Shown here piece after piece: positions 24,866 through 36,201 of a stretch of DNA of 64,000 nt. A model generated the notes under the pieces. It had not been told where the DNA came from and searched no databases. It saw only the letters and a list, made by a program, of their open reading frames with translations. Both the position numbers and the translations under genes were made by a program. Location of the stretch: positions 553,965-617,964 of the forward strand of contig ML976687.1 in NCBI GenBank assembly GCA_010015655.1, in the 5' to 3' direction. Positions within the stretch are counted from its first letter, which is position 1. Each line of letters begins with the position of its first letter. The DNA is from Bimuria novae-zelandiae CBS 107.79 (Eukaryota > Ascomycota > Dothideomycetes > Pleosporales > Didymosphaeriaceae).

Positions 24866-25090
24866 TATTAGATTTAATAATGTTCTGTTACTTTAAGATA
24901 ATGCAATGATGAGAATTTAATAGATGTGATAATTAATTAATGATGTTCGTGTTCTGTCTGTGTCTGGAATACAGATGTGTGCGAGGCTCCAAATAAGTGC
25001 CGCTGCAGCGCTAGCCCTATTTAGAATAGTACAAAAGAGAGAGTGCTCCAGCCTCATATCCACAACAGATAGAGGCCATATAATCGGACA
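24866..25090 (-). repeat. Copia 5' LTR (177-bp deletion, partly RIP-mutated)
   Basis: Aligned to 19589-19990 it lacks 177 bp at the CATAT pentamer. Over the first 75 or so bases all differences are G to A or C to T (for example TGATTGATTGATG to TAATTAATTAATG). From about 24975 on the two LTRs are the same. The mutated part faces the RIP-damaged interior. Confidence 0.9.
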
Positions 25091-25109
25091 TATCTCCCAC
25101 CAACCTTGA

Positions 25110-26210
25110 CCTGCTCTATATATTATACCTAGTACTAGAGGACTAGAGACTCGCGTGAGGATTAATATATGCCAATTCCTCCTATTAGGATAGACTAGGG
25201 AACAGATTACTAAGCGTAAAGGCTGCTCTATTAGTACGGTGCGCAACGTAGAGATAAACCTACACGACTATGGCAGCGTACGGCGCCCACTAGAGCCTAG
25301 CGTGAAGCTTAGGAGACCCCCTAAAATTAGTAAAGAGGATAGTGAAGCTCTATTTAAAGAGCTAATTTAGTTAGGATAGAAATACTAAGATAAGATAGCG
25401 TACTAGTTATAGATAAAGAGGGGTATTAAAATTAACTAATTAAATATCTCCCGGTTCCTCTCCAAGCGCGATTAGACTAAGAGAGCCTTACGACCTTTCT
25501 CTATTAGACAAAATGACGACCTTAGAGAGGCCTACCAACAGAGCATGAGACGGTTCACGCAAAAGGATCTAGTGTTTCTCGATAAGAGTATATTTAACAA
25601 GAAAACTGGCTAGCGTCACAAGGCTTATAGGCCTGTAGGTAGTATAAGTTAATATACCTAGGATATAACTCGCGGGAAGATCTGGGCCATCCTACTAGCT
25701 TATACTATTAATAGTTACCTACCTTATACAGGAATCAAAGAGGGTTACTATAACTATAAAGAGTTTATTAACTAGATCCGTAACTATCTCCTTCCTACTC
25801 TACAGCAAACCTACAGGGACTGGCTAATAGTTATTATATTAGACAATATCTTAATCCATACTAATAACAAGGTTATAAAGATTCTTAAGGCCGCTAGCTA
25901 TGTGGTACGGTTCCTCCTACCGTATTTACCTAACTATAACCCCATCGAGCTCACCTTCTCTGTTTTAAAGTACTAGATTAAAAGGAATTATTTATACTAT
26001 CGTCAACAGTATAGTTTATTTAGATTATTTTTAAAGGAGGCAGTTTTTAAGAGTTGCTACGATTAATTTGCAAGAAAACACTTTAAATACGCTGCTAGAG
26101 GTTTATATATAGAGCAGGATGAGCTTAATTAAGTGAGGTCAGAGATCCAAGCTCAGCGCGGTAGGGATTACGCCGAGGATGCGGAGGACGATAAGGTTAA
26201 TAAGGAGTAG
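25110..26210 (+). pseudogene. DDE_3 (Tc1/mariner superfamily) transposase of element D
   Basis: Read through stops. It begins with a helix-turn-helix region (RGLETRVRINICQFLLLG, then REQITKRKGCSISTVRN) and continues DDLREAYQQSMRRFTQKD. The catalytic part has FLDKSIFNKKTG..RHKAYRPVGS, VIILDNILIHTN and LPNYNPIELTFSVLKY. The second Asp and the NPIE Glu remain; in related proteins the last block usually reads PDYNPIE. The C-terminus is acidic and ends at TAG 26208-26210. About ten internal TAG/TAA stops, several at expected Trp or Gln codons, fit RIP. The N-terminus is cut by the copia insertion, so the original start lies left of 19588 or was lost. Confidence 0.85.
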
Positions 26211-26373
26211 AGCTAGTATATTAATTAATTTCTATATTTTTAATTTTGTAGTACTAAATTTGAGAAAATAAGAACGCCTTAGACTAGGAAAATCTACTAT
26301 AAATCGCTTGGACTAGCTCCGCCATTTATGTAGTGTCTGTGCGCTCTCGAGCAGATCTATATATAATTTTAAA

Positions 26374-28290
26374 CTAACGTAGATTGTCGTGAAAGTAACG
26401 TATAATACTATCCTTTAGCCTATACGGCGCGCTTGTTGCTACTAAATATAAGTCGCTCCTTAGTACTAACATGTCCTTAAGGTCCTTCACGCTCTATCTC
26501 TGCTCTAGGGCTACTTGCTAAGCTTGTATATAGTCCTCTTAGTTATCCTCTGGCTGCTCTGCGATGAGCCACTCGAAAAACGCCTTTACGTAAGCTCGTG
26601 AGTCGGCCTTACCAGCTCTACTAAGGGGGCTTAAACTAAGAACTGGTAGGGTGGTTTGTATAGGCGTCGTTGGTGGGAGAATCGGTGGGAGAATCGGTGG
26701 GAGAATCGGTGGGAGAGCTGGTGGAGCCGCCATCTAATAAGGTACGTACGGAGAGTGGTATGGGGGAGGGTAAGCTAGGCCTAATATTATAAGTCTCTGC
26801 TGCTTACGCGCTTGCTATCTTATCTCTTAAGCCTCTGCCCTCTCTTCCTCTGCGTCCTATATACGAAGGATCTAGTCTCTAACGCGTTATTTTTTAGCCT
26901 CTCTTATTAGCTTCTTTAAGTTATCTCTATCCTTATCTAATAATAATCCGCGGCACTTCTTCTTCTATTAGTTATAAGGATTTACCTTAAGCTGGTTCCC
27001 CGTAGATAACCTCTAGTATTTAATTAAACTAGCTAGTGGCTAGGCTACGTACGTAGTCCCTTTAAGTATACCCTTAGACTATAACTCTAAATTAATTTCT
27101 CTAACAGCAAAGTGCTCGTGAGAAGCTAGATAAATAAAATAAGTATAGTAGTAGTTATTATAGAGCTTAACGCGGCACTCCTACATGCGCGTAATCTGGC
27201 TCTAATTACTTATTACTAAGGCTATATCCTCTACTCTCTGCCAAGCTCGCGACTCCTTTAGCAACTGCCTGGTACGCAGAGCAACTAATTCTCTAGCTCT
27301 AGTAGTTACTATAGGGCTTCCTTGTGGATCCGACAAGGGCTCTATAACTAACCTGTTACGCAGAAACGCCTTTGCAACCGCATTACAAACAACCTTTATT
27401 TCTACCTTAAAGTCTATCCTACCCGTTAGCGGTACAAGCTTGTACTTCTTTATATAGTAGTCTACCCTAGCTAGCAGCCTTAGCTCTTTACTTATACTAA
27501 AATCCTCTAAGGTTACATGCTGCTAGCCAGCTCCTTTATAATTAGCACGATAGGTAACTATACGCGAGGTAACGCGGTACGTTCTTTTAGTAATAAAACT
27601 CTATATAAGCAGTCCTGCAATTATTAAGCTAACTTTATCCTTAATATAACTTAGTAAGAAGAAAACGCGAGATTTAGCTTCCTTTACTACTAGCTAACTA
27701 TCCGCCTTATCACCGTTCACGCGCACTAAATAGGTTACAGAGATCTTATATTTAAGAACTAACTCTAGCGGAGAGGACTCTCTAGGTAGAGGAGTAGCTA
27801 GAGGAGCAGCTGGAGGAATTAAATTATTAGGGTTAAAGGGCGGAATAATAGGTGGAGATAACTATATATACTCTGGCTCTGGCGGCGGCGGTGGCTGCTC
27901 CTCCCGAGTTAGGGTAGTAGGAACACTTTTTTTAGCAGGCGTGGCTGCCTTTTTAGATGGCTTCGCTGCCTTCTTCGGGGCTGGTTTACCCTTAGCAGCA
28001 GCTACTGGCGCCTGGTAAGCTCCATCCGCGTCCTACTACCAAACCGACTTACGCGCAGCTGTAGGCTTCTTAGCAAGCTTTTTGGCACTACTAGCAACCT
28101 CCCTATTTACTAGAGACTAACCCTGTACCCTGGCACGCGTAGAAAGGGCTGGCGGGCAATAGAGTAAGTCCTTTAAGCCTGTTTTTTGCGCTAGGGTTGC
28201 TTTTAAGCGCGCTGTAGGCGTTTTTCGCGACTTTAAGGAGGTTCCTATTAGTCTATAATATTAGTACGACTCTAAAAAAACGCCTACAAA
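26374..28290 (-). pseudogene. Second ORF of element D, unknown function
   Basis: A long reading frame of roughly 600 codons with about fifteen stops, convergent to the transposase. The N-terminal part is Lys/Ala/Pro-rich and histone H1-like (KGKPAPKKAAKPSKKAATP), followed by a Pro-rich stretch (EEQPPPPPEPE). A central region follows (VTLEDFSISKELRLLARVDYY...EIKVVCNAVAKAF, LVALRTRQLLKESRAW), then a charged helical region (KDRDNLKKLIREAKK, EEERAEA). A tandem LPPI repeat is encoded by a 12-bp repeat at about 26685-26725. The C-terminal end is SRAYVKAFFEWLIAEQPED. I recognise no family. The stops at Trp/Gln-type codons show that it was once protein-coding. Confidence 0.6.
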
Positions 28291-29756
28291 GTCTATCCCT
28301 ATATATTTAAAAAGCTTCAACTTACTGCTGGTTATAGTAGGCTATTATTAAGGTGTTACACGAAAAACCGCTCGATTTTGAGATTCCTCATACAAATTAG
28401 GGGGGGGGGAAATTAATCGAGGGCTCTCTCGCTTATCACCGATTTTCGCATACCCGCGCCACTCGCCAACCCTACGGGTTGGCGCTGCGCAGCTCAACGT
28501 AACTTCTTGGCTTAACGTTACTTTTTATAGCGAATTGACATTTAAGGATAATTTTGACGGCGAAGACTTCAATTATATGGCGATATATACGCTGGCGTTG
28601 GTGTAGTAAGTAGGGCAGGATCTACTGTCATCTCTCTAAGAGATGGCACCTATCGGGGCTGACTTTATAGCGCCTGCAAGTGCGCGTCCTTATACGTTTT
28701 TACAGCCTATCTAGTAGCCTTTTGTGCCTCCTGCTCTACACGATAATTAATAGCTTGTCGCGCTGCCTTTACGGTGACTACGCCGCCTTTTTATACCTGC
28801 CTAGTATCTTTAACCTGCCTTTTCTAGCGCTGTTAGGCTACTATAGTAATAGCTAAGAGGTCTTGCTAGGCCAGCGCGAGACTATTAATAAGTAATTACG
28901 AGCTTTTTAGGAACTTTTTAAGCCTATAGCTAGAAATATTACTCCTTTTTAGAGCGCGCGACATCTTTTTATGCTACTATTAGTATAACGCAGGCGTGTT
29001 AGCGATAGGTAATAAATTAACTATAGATAAAAGTAATAGTAATAGCGTACGCACTATAGGCAGTTTTATATATATAATCTCTAGATTAAATAGAAAGATA
29101 CCTAACTTCTCCTAAGCACTAAGTATAGTGCTACGTTTAAAAGTAGCTATTCTAATACCGTAATACGCGTGTAGAAATTTAACTTTATTAAAGTTAGTGC
29201 ACCTAGTACGTGTAGCCATCTCTATAGCCTTCTTATAATTATTTTTTAATAGCTAAAAATAGACAATGTTAAGAGGCTGCAGGTGATAAGATGCGTAAGG
29301 CGGTAGCAAGAAAGGTATTATATTATACTTATCGTAGTACTTAATAAACTTAATAGTTAGATAGCTACTAAATCTATTAAATATAAGTAATTACTATACG
29401 CCCTTCTACCGCGCACGCGTCTATTTTTTAAAGAATTTTAGCTACTTAATTAATATTAAATTATTAGTATAGCTAAATATTAATATAGTAATTATATAAT
29501 TATCAGGCAGCGCGGTGTTAGTATACTATTAATAAAGGTAATTAACGCCTTGTATAATAAGTATAGAATTAAGGACCTCGCCGTTACTAGAGATTAATTT
29601 AATTAAGGTAACATAATCGCGCGAGGTCTCTAACGCGGAGACCTAAGGGCGATTTAACTCTATAGTAACGATTTATTAGCTGCCGCCAACGCCTATACGG
29701 AACCTGGTTTCGTCTATATTGTAGGTGTCTGATGTGGTGATGCCGTAGGTATTAAT

Positions 29757-30234
29757 TGTTAGGATCTGTATTTAGCATCACCAGGCTAACATTCTGAGAC
29801 GGACATGGTCTTATGGGAGCCAATGGTGGCACAGCAATGGGCAGGTCACGTGACTGCTCGAAGCGCTCGAAGCGAGCAAGTCGAGCAGGTGCATAAGGCC
29901 AAGGCTGTGCTCGCTCTGCTCGAAGCGAGCAAGTCGAGCAGGTGCATAAGGCCAAGGCTGTGCTCGCTCTGCTCGAGTCGAGCAAGTCGAGCATGCTAAG
30001 TATATAGGAACATGAGGATGGACTCTTCCACCTCGTGTTCAACCTGTTTATCAATCTATCGTTTGGATTTGACTCAGGCTCTCGTCGATTTGATTGTGAC
30101 TCCTACGTCCTCTTGATACCGACAACCCCATTGACCAGCTCAAGCAGTCAATACCCCTTTCTTGCCTAACAAGTATTCCTGCCCGAGAACCAACCCTAAC
30201 TACTTACGGATTAGCTACCCGTAGGGACTTAACA
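29757..30234. mobile_element. Solo LTR (478 bp) nested in element A
   Basis: Begins TGTTAGGATCTG, ends GGGACTTAACA and is flanked by the 5-bp duplication TTAAT (29752-29756 and 30235-30239). No coding sequence is left, so it marks an LTR retrotransposon lost by LTR-LTR recombination. It differs from the copia LTR at 19.6 kb. Its composition is GC-normal with plenty of CA/TG, in contrast to the RIP-damaged host element. It contains a 53-bp tandem repeat (next entry). Confidence 0.88.
29866..29990. repeat. 53-bp tandem repeat rich in GAGCAAGTCGAGCAGG
   Basis: Two full units and partial flanking units; GCATAAGGCCAAGGCTGTGC recurs at 29891 and 29944. Each unit holds GCTCGAAGCGAGC-type palindromes. 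It lies inside the solo LTR. Confidence 0.85.
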
Positions 30235-30961
30235 TTAATAACCTTCTTAAGCTTAGTAAAATGCTAAGAATATGCTTCTATTGTTGCTATTACCGTCCTA
30301 TTAATATCCTGCGACTTCTACTTTATACAATAGCACTTAGGATTCTGGTGTAGCTATCGCGTGGTCTAGTCTTTACTAAGTAGTAGAGCGCTGCCGTTAG
30401 GATGCGCGTAGTTAAGGATGTACTAAGTAGCGCCTTTTAGCTACGGTATAAGATAAGGCATGCTAATACTATTATAGCGGCGTATATATGACTTTAGAGC
30501 TTCGTCTTGCACTAGCGAGAGGCGTAGATTCGACCTAGTGCGGTTATAGCGGCTCGTTCTGCCTTTAACGCGCGCTTAAAGTCGCGAAACAGGCACGCAC
30601 TAGTCGCGTGCTATAGCCGCAATATTAGGTATTTTTCTATTAAAAAAGCTAGAGATATAAGCTAAGATACGCTCCTTAATTTCGTAACTCTTGCTATAGA
30701 ATTTAGGCATTTTTATAGGTTATAAAGTAAGGATAGAGTAAAAAGCGCGTCGTAAAGTTACGTTAAGCCGCGAAGTTACGTTGAGCTGCGCAGCGCCAAC
30801 CCGCAGGGTTAGCGAGTAGCGCGGGTATAATAGATTCGCGTGATGCGCGGGCAACACTAAAAACGCTCCATTAAAAACAAGGCTACAGCACCACCCACGA
30901 TTAATATTATTACGAGATTTTTCTTGTAGGGTAGTAATTTGATAGCTGCGATTCATTTGCA

Positions 30962-31700
30962 CTATTTAAATCTATCTAGAAGCTTGACGTCGCGGCCGCT
31001 GCGTGTAGATTTGCTCGGGGCAGCAGATGCGCCCTCTGAGGCCTCCCTAATATCTGCAGCATTCACACCACGTTTCTGACGCTTTCTGCTCTATAGAGAT
31101 GGCTGAGAGGCCTTTCTCTTACCCTTTTGGGATACTTGTAGAGCTTTTTCAGCGTCGCGGGCAGACTTCTGGGCAGCGCGCTAAGTAGCCTTTTCAGCCC
31201 TCTCCTTCTCCTTTGCCTTCTTAGCTGCCTCTCGCGCAGCACGCTTTTCCTGCTACATTTTCTCCTTATATAGCTTAGCTACCTTCTTTAGCTCTGCTAT
31301 CTCTACTTTTTAAAGCTACTACTACTTATCTTTCTACTCTTTAATTAATTAATAATAACGTGCTTCCCTTACTTTCCTTAGTAAATATAAGATAGCCCTA
31401 CTATAATACTCCTAGCGCTATTAAAGGTCTAGAGTTTTGCCCTTCTTCTTACGCTTCTTCTTAATAGATAGCGCCTGCCTAAGCCTATTATTGTCATGCT
31501 TAAGCAGCTCATTTTTAACAGATAGATAGTGGAGTGATTAACAAAGCTTTTTTATATCTTAACTACCCTATTCCTTTACTGCTAATCGTATAAGCCTATT
31601 TATCTTTCTCCAGTCATGATCACTGAGCCCTAATAAGGAGTTATCGCCTAATTCTTAATCCTGGGTGAACCTATTAAGGATAGAATTAGGATTAGGTGGC
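30962..31700 (-). pseudogene. Transposase of element P, C-terminal part
   Basis: Continuation of the frame at 42072-40952 after the LINE 3 insertion; the 15-bp duplication TTAGGATTAGGTGGC joins the two halves. It reads NPNSILNRFTQD, LSDHDWRKINRLIRLAVKE and LRQALSIKKKRKKKGKTLDL, then a basic coiled-coil-like tail (KEKERAEKAT, AAQKSARDAEKAL) and RSGRDVKLLDRFK before TAG. A Lys/Arg-rich tail of this kind is usual for fungal pogo-like transposases. Stops are frequent in the middle. Confidence 0.8.
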
Positions 31701-32149
31701 TTGGTTGGTTGGTTGGTTGGTTGGTATTCATTTTACGTCTCTTTAATAGGGATTAAGTCCACCATCTCGCCTCCCGAAGGGCATATACGACGTGCTAAGC
31801 TATAGAATTATAGTACTAACATACTACCCTAGAAAGCATTTCTTGCCTGCGCGGGTATTACTACCATTTCAGAACTATAGCTCCCCTTCTAGTTAGGGAG
31901 GCTAAGCGATGTATGTATATTAGGGTGGTTTCCTTGCATTTTGAGGCATCTATGTGCTAAGAGAGAGAGAGAGCGAGTGTGTGTGTGTATGTATGTGTAG
32001 GGGGAGGGGAAAGAGAGGAAGAGGGGTAGAGAGTATTACAGCTATTATGCTAGACCTAGTTCTTACTAGGTGCTATATTACTTATTACTGTTGCAGGGCT
32101 ACAGGAGCTAGCGGGGACAAATCTTAGTGTAGTACTATGTAAGTTAGGT

Positions 32150-35100
32150 AAAGGCTTTAAAGGCCTCTGGATCCCCCAGCAGCACCGCAGTATACGCCAG
32201 GCCGTTAGCCTGGCTAGATAGTAGTGTAGGTAGTTAAAGTGGCTATCTACTAAAGGCCTCTAGGGTCTTGCGGCAGAGCGTAAGGTGCTCTAGTGTCTTA
32301 TCCTGTCTATATAAGTAGGTAAGGTTTGTATCCTTGTAGTTATACTTTTAGTGGTACTAGGCAAAATCCCCATGTCTAGACCAAATAGAAAGCAGTCTGG
32401 CTAGGATAGCTCTTAGTAGGTCTAGTTCCTTTAGACTACTGCGTGGTGCATAGTCTAGGTGCTAGCTTTTATACTATCTAGAGAGTTTGTTCTTTTTGTT
32501 AGACCACCAGATCTACTGTGTGTATTATGATGTCTTGCGGGCAATTGTCTTAATGCCTAAAAGTGTAGGTAGAGTAGCTTTACCCGTTAGGGGTGATAGG
32601 TGTTAGGCTTCTAGGTTGGCTAATCTGTCTGTTGCCTTATTTCCTTTAATGCCTAGGTGTCCGGGGGCCTATTTAATAGAGACGTCGTGAGTCTCTATAG
32701 CGCCATGGCACTCTAAAAAGGCCTATTAAGAGGTAGGGGGTAAATCGCCCCTTAGGCACTATATAACTAAGGTGCTATCTATACATAGCTAGATTTAACA
32801 GGTATTAAACTCTAGTTATCTTATAGTATGCTAAAAGCTTCTCTATGCTCCTACTGCCTTAGCATTAAAGACGTGTAAGGTAGAGTTAAGTAACCCGCGT
32901 CTAGTCTATAGTTACTTTCTATTCTAATACACTATAAAGCTATAGGTCACTCGCTTTTCTCCTTCCTTTGTGTACTGTTCAGAGCCATCTAAGAAGATAG
33001 TCACGTCTAGTAGTAGGAGATAGGCCTACTATATATTAAAAGCCTTAGCTATAGTCTTCTTATCTATGCTAAGCGTTGGGTCAGTTTAGCAGCTAGTTAA
33101 GTAGTAAGGGGCTGTAAGTATAGTCTTAAGGATCTCTAGTAGAAAAGATACTATCTATTAGACTTTTGTCTTAACTCGCTAGGGTTGTCTAGTTTTTACG
33201 CCCTTGTTTACTATATGTACTAATGTGCGCCTAGTAAGAGGATAGTCTATATTTATAGTTTATAAGTAAGTTATAAATCTAAGTTTAGCTTCCTCTAGTG
33301 CTACTGCTGTAGATAGTAGTCCAGCGTCTTAAAAGAGTGTAGCTATAGGGGTTATTCTCCACGCTAGTAGAATACCCCTTGCTACTATAGCTAGTGTCTT
33401 GTCTATAGTAGCTATGTGCCATCTAATATAAGCGCTAACCTCTTAAGGCCTGCCTAGTTTAAGTGTATGTGGCTGTTTAGTGCGGCCTCTGTACCAGCAT
33501 TTAGTCCCATATAGAAGCGACGGGTATACACAGGCAATAGTGGCCTTGCGGAGGGAGCTAGCTAGTAGTCTATAGGTAGTCCTAGCCAGACTATAAATAT
33601 AATAGGCTACCCTAGCAGCTTTTGCAGTGCGTGTGACTATATATTGTCTAAAGGTAAGTCTACGGTTAAACCACACTCCTAACTAACGTAGGGCTGGCTA
33701 GCTATGCTCTCCACCTGGGAGAATAGAGTAGATCGTAAGCTACTTATCTATAATATATAGTGGTACGTAGCTGCTTCGCTGTCTAGTTAGGTGTATTATT
33801 TCCTGCTTTTCTGGGGTAAAGGTAACCTTATTAGCCTCGCCCTATGCTCTAATCTGCCTTAGATCTAATGCTAGGAGCTCGACGTTGTTGTCTATAGAGT
33901 ATAAGGCCCGGTATAGACATATGTCGTCTGTATATCTAAACCTCCGTTCTATGTCCATAGATAGTAGCTCTGCTAGGTATAGTGTATATAGGACAGGGGA
34001 GAGAGGCGAGCCTTAGGGTATGCCACAGGCGACAGGGTAGCTAGGGGTAGTAACCTGTCTAAGGCGGACCCGAACCCTCCGGTTAGTAAGGAATGAGTCT
34101 ACAAAGAGTATAGTCCTTTATGGCCAGCCCTATTAGGCTATCTAGTGTAGTAGGCGGTTCTTAAGGAGCGCATTAAAGGCGCCTTAAACATCTAGGGTGA
34201 CTATAGTGACATGCTTTCTAAGTACCCATGCTACTTTAGTGTCGTGGGTGAACGCTACAGTAAGGTCTACTATAGAGTGCTTTAGAAGGGCGCCGCCATG
34301 CTAGGGGCTAAGGATCTTATGTGTTATAGCGGTCCACGTAATTTGTCTAGCCACTATTTATTTAAGTCCCTTTTTAATGTAAGAGAGAAGCGCTATAGGT
34401 CTCTAAGAGCAAGGTAATATTTAGTCTGTCTTCCCTATCTTTAGTATTATTACTACCTCGGCAAGCTTCCACTGTGCTAAGAAGTAGTTAAGCTTAAGGC
34501 ATCGCTAGAAGATTCTTTATATAAGTTCCCTAACCTGAGCCCAGCAGGCACGGAGTAGTTACATAGTAGAGTAGTTAGTGCCTAGTAAGGTGCTCGAGAC
34601 CCCTACTGTGTTTTATTTAGTTTCCTCTAGTAAGATATATGTGCTCCACGGGAGGGCATCTGCATTCTCTTGGTCTAGGTAGTGTCTAAGGTTATCCTCT
34701 ACTGTGTACTAGTTAAGGACTTCCTCTCTAAGAGCCTCTGCCTTCTCTAGGGGGTCTGATATTGTCCTATTGTTCACGATGAGAGGAGTGTCCTAGTTCT
34801 TTAGTGTAAGCTTGTGCTAGGTAATAATCTTAAACAGGTCCTTGTCATCCTTAGTATTATTAATAACATGCCTCTAGTACTGCCTCTTAGCCTGTTAGAC
34901 AATAGTCTTAAAGGCCTGTCTCTCCTCTAGTAGACTGCCAGAGCAGAGCAGCCTAGCATATTTATAGGCCTAGTAGGCAGTTTTGCACTCCTTAGTCCAC
35001 TATAGTGCAGCGCGGCCTTCCTTGCGGTCGAGCTTGCCTGCTATCTGTACAGAGTGCTATATAGTCTCTGTGAGCAGCGTGACGCATTCCTCTAGCTATG

Positions 35101-35900
35101 CTGCATCCTGTGTTGTAAGCGGGTCTAGGATGTTCTGGACACCTATTTCTACCAGCCTAGTAAATTTAGGTAGGCTTGCCTTAGGGACTCTATAGTGGTA
35201 CTGTTCTAGATGCGGAGTGCCTGGTGTGGAGAGAGGGATAGAGGTTACTATTATCTTATAGTCTAAGCCGCTGTGCATGCTAGCATTAATAGTAGACTAG
35301 GCAAATAGGATATTAGAGAAGGTAAGGTTAAGGACATGGCTAGCGTAGTGTGTTAGCTGCCCTGGCATACTAATATAGTCTATAGACGCGTTAGCAGCCT
35401 ATCTAGCTAGCTCTACACCTCTGTTGGCTGCAGTAGCGGTAGGCTTAAAGAATTTATGTCTAGCGTTAAAGTCTCCTCCTATAAGGCAGAGTTAAGGGGG
35501 TATAAAATATGTGACGTATTAGATAACGTATAGGGTGTGTGGCTATCTATAGTAGTTAAGTATTGCCACTCTATTCACTACAGCCCACAGCATGTCTGGG
35601 TGGTTAAGGCTCTCTCTAGCCTGGTATCGTAGGTAGCATCCTTTGCGGATATAGGTCATCACCCTAAGGCGGGCTAAGCCTAGTGTGTTGGGGCTGTCCC
35701 AGGTGCTAATGGGTGCTAGGTGTGTAAAACCAGGGTAGGTGGAAGTTCTTAAGTTGGCACATATAAAGGGCTCTTAAACACACATAACATCTATACCCTT
35801 TTAAAACGCCACCTCTAGTATTGTGATATGCCAGGGTAAGCTCCTGCTAACATTAGCCTAGTATACACGTAGTTGTTTGCTTAACAGGCTAGGCTGTTAA
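32150..35900 (-). pseudogene. LINE 3 ORF2: endonuclease, reverse transcriptase, RNase H remnant
   Basis: The endonuclease part reads GGDFNARHKFFKPTATAANRG and SGLDYKIIVTSIP. The reverse transcriptase has RRFRYTDDICLYRAL near 33960-33915 (catalytic DD kept, YTDD) and the open thumb segment 33676-33443 (MWFNRRLTFRQYIV, ACVYPSLLYGTKCWYRGRTK). RNase H-like sequence lies near 33000-32640. The order and wording parallel LINE 2 closely. Stops are scattered throughout. Confidence 0.85.
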
Positions 35901-36201
35901 TGCCTGGTGTTGGCTAGGATGTTGTAAGGGTGTTCTAGCATAATAATAGCGGGTTATTGCTTATGCTGGCGTCTTCCCTCTCTAAGGTAGACAGGTTAGT
36001 GTAAATAGTTAATTGTGGACGAATGCTGCCGGTAGACAGTTGTTCTACATTAAGGCTCCTCTGGCCTATAGCGGCCCGCCTTGGTCTCTTTTCTCTGCCA
36101 GTAGTAGAGGAGGATGCATAGGAGGCAGTAGTTATAGGAGGTGTAGCCCTGCTTTCTCCTTCTTGCCTCTGGGCAGAAAGGTGGGAAGGCACTGTCTCTA
36201 A

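Larger units (their letters stand above)
19589..25090 (-). mobile_element. Ty1/copia-type LTR retrotransposon, RIP-mutated, nested in element D
   Basis: The 5-bp target-site duplication TATCT lies at 19584-19588 and 25091-25095. The element is 5502 bp. The LTRs are 19589-19990 (402 bp, TG...CA) and 24866-25090 (225 bp; the first TG now reads TA). The polypurine tract lies just inside the left LTR: the + strand after 19990 reads CACCCCCTCAGCTTGGG, so its complement is AG-rich, which fits a minus-strand element with its 3' end on the left. The body is AT-rich with most codons broken. Confidence 0.93.
19357..28450. mobile_element. TIR element D with two convergent genes (DDE_3 transposase and an unknown ORF)
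   Basis: Both ends share a TIR of about 75-85 bp: 19357 onwards reads TGCGAAAATCGGTGATAAGC, and the reverse complement of the right end (28450) begins identically. TA flanks each end (19355-19356, 28451-28452). Subtracting the copia insertion with one copy of its duplication leaves about 3.6 kb, which is large for a simple Tc1-like element. It carries a RIP-damaged DDE_3 transposase (+) and a second, convergent reading frame (-) with no recognised domain. It is inserted into the left end of P. Confidence 0.8.
28590..30710 (-). pseudogene. DDE_1 (pogo-like) transposase of element A, interrupted by a solo LTR
   Basis: Starts MPKFYSKSYEIKERI at 30710. An N-terminal DNA-binding region (HTH_psq and CENPB type by position) follows. 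After the LTR insertion (29757-30234) it continues DTYNIDETRFRIGVGGS, TSRDYVTLIKLISSNGEVL, LLIFNRFSSYLTIKFI and LLPPYASYHLQPLNIVYFQ. In relatives these read NxDETGFRIG, LxxDGHxSH and LQPLDVVCFQ, so two catalytic aspartates are now Asn or lost. Several stops add to the damage. Confidence 0.85.
28453..30825 (-). mobile_element. Pogo/Fot1-like transposon A, inserted at the TA beside element D
   Basis: The TIR is about 70 bp. The left end starts CCCGCGCCACTCGCCAACCC at 28453, and the reverse complement of the right end (30825) starts CCCGCGCTACTCGCTAACCC. Both continue GCGCTGCGCAGCTCAACGT. TA flanks at 28451-28452 and 30826-30827; the left TA is also the right target duplication of D. Without the 478-bp solo LTR and its duplication it is about 1.9 kb, the same size as its relative B at 52.4-54.3 kb. 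Confidence 0.9.
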
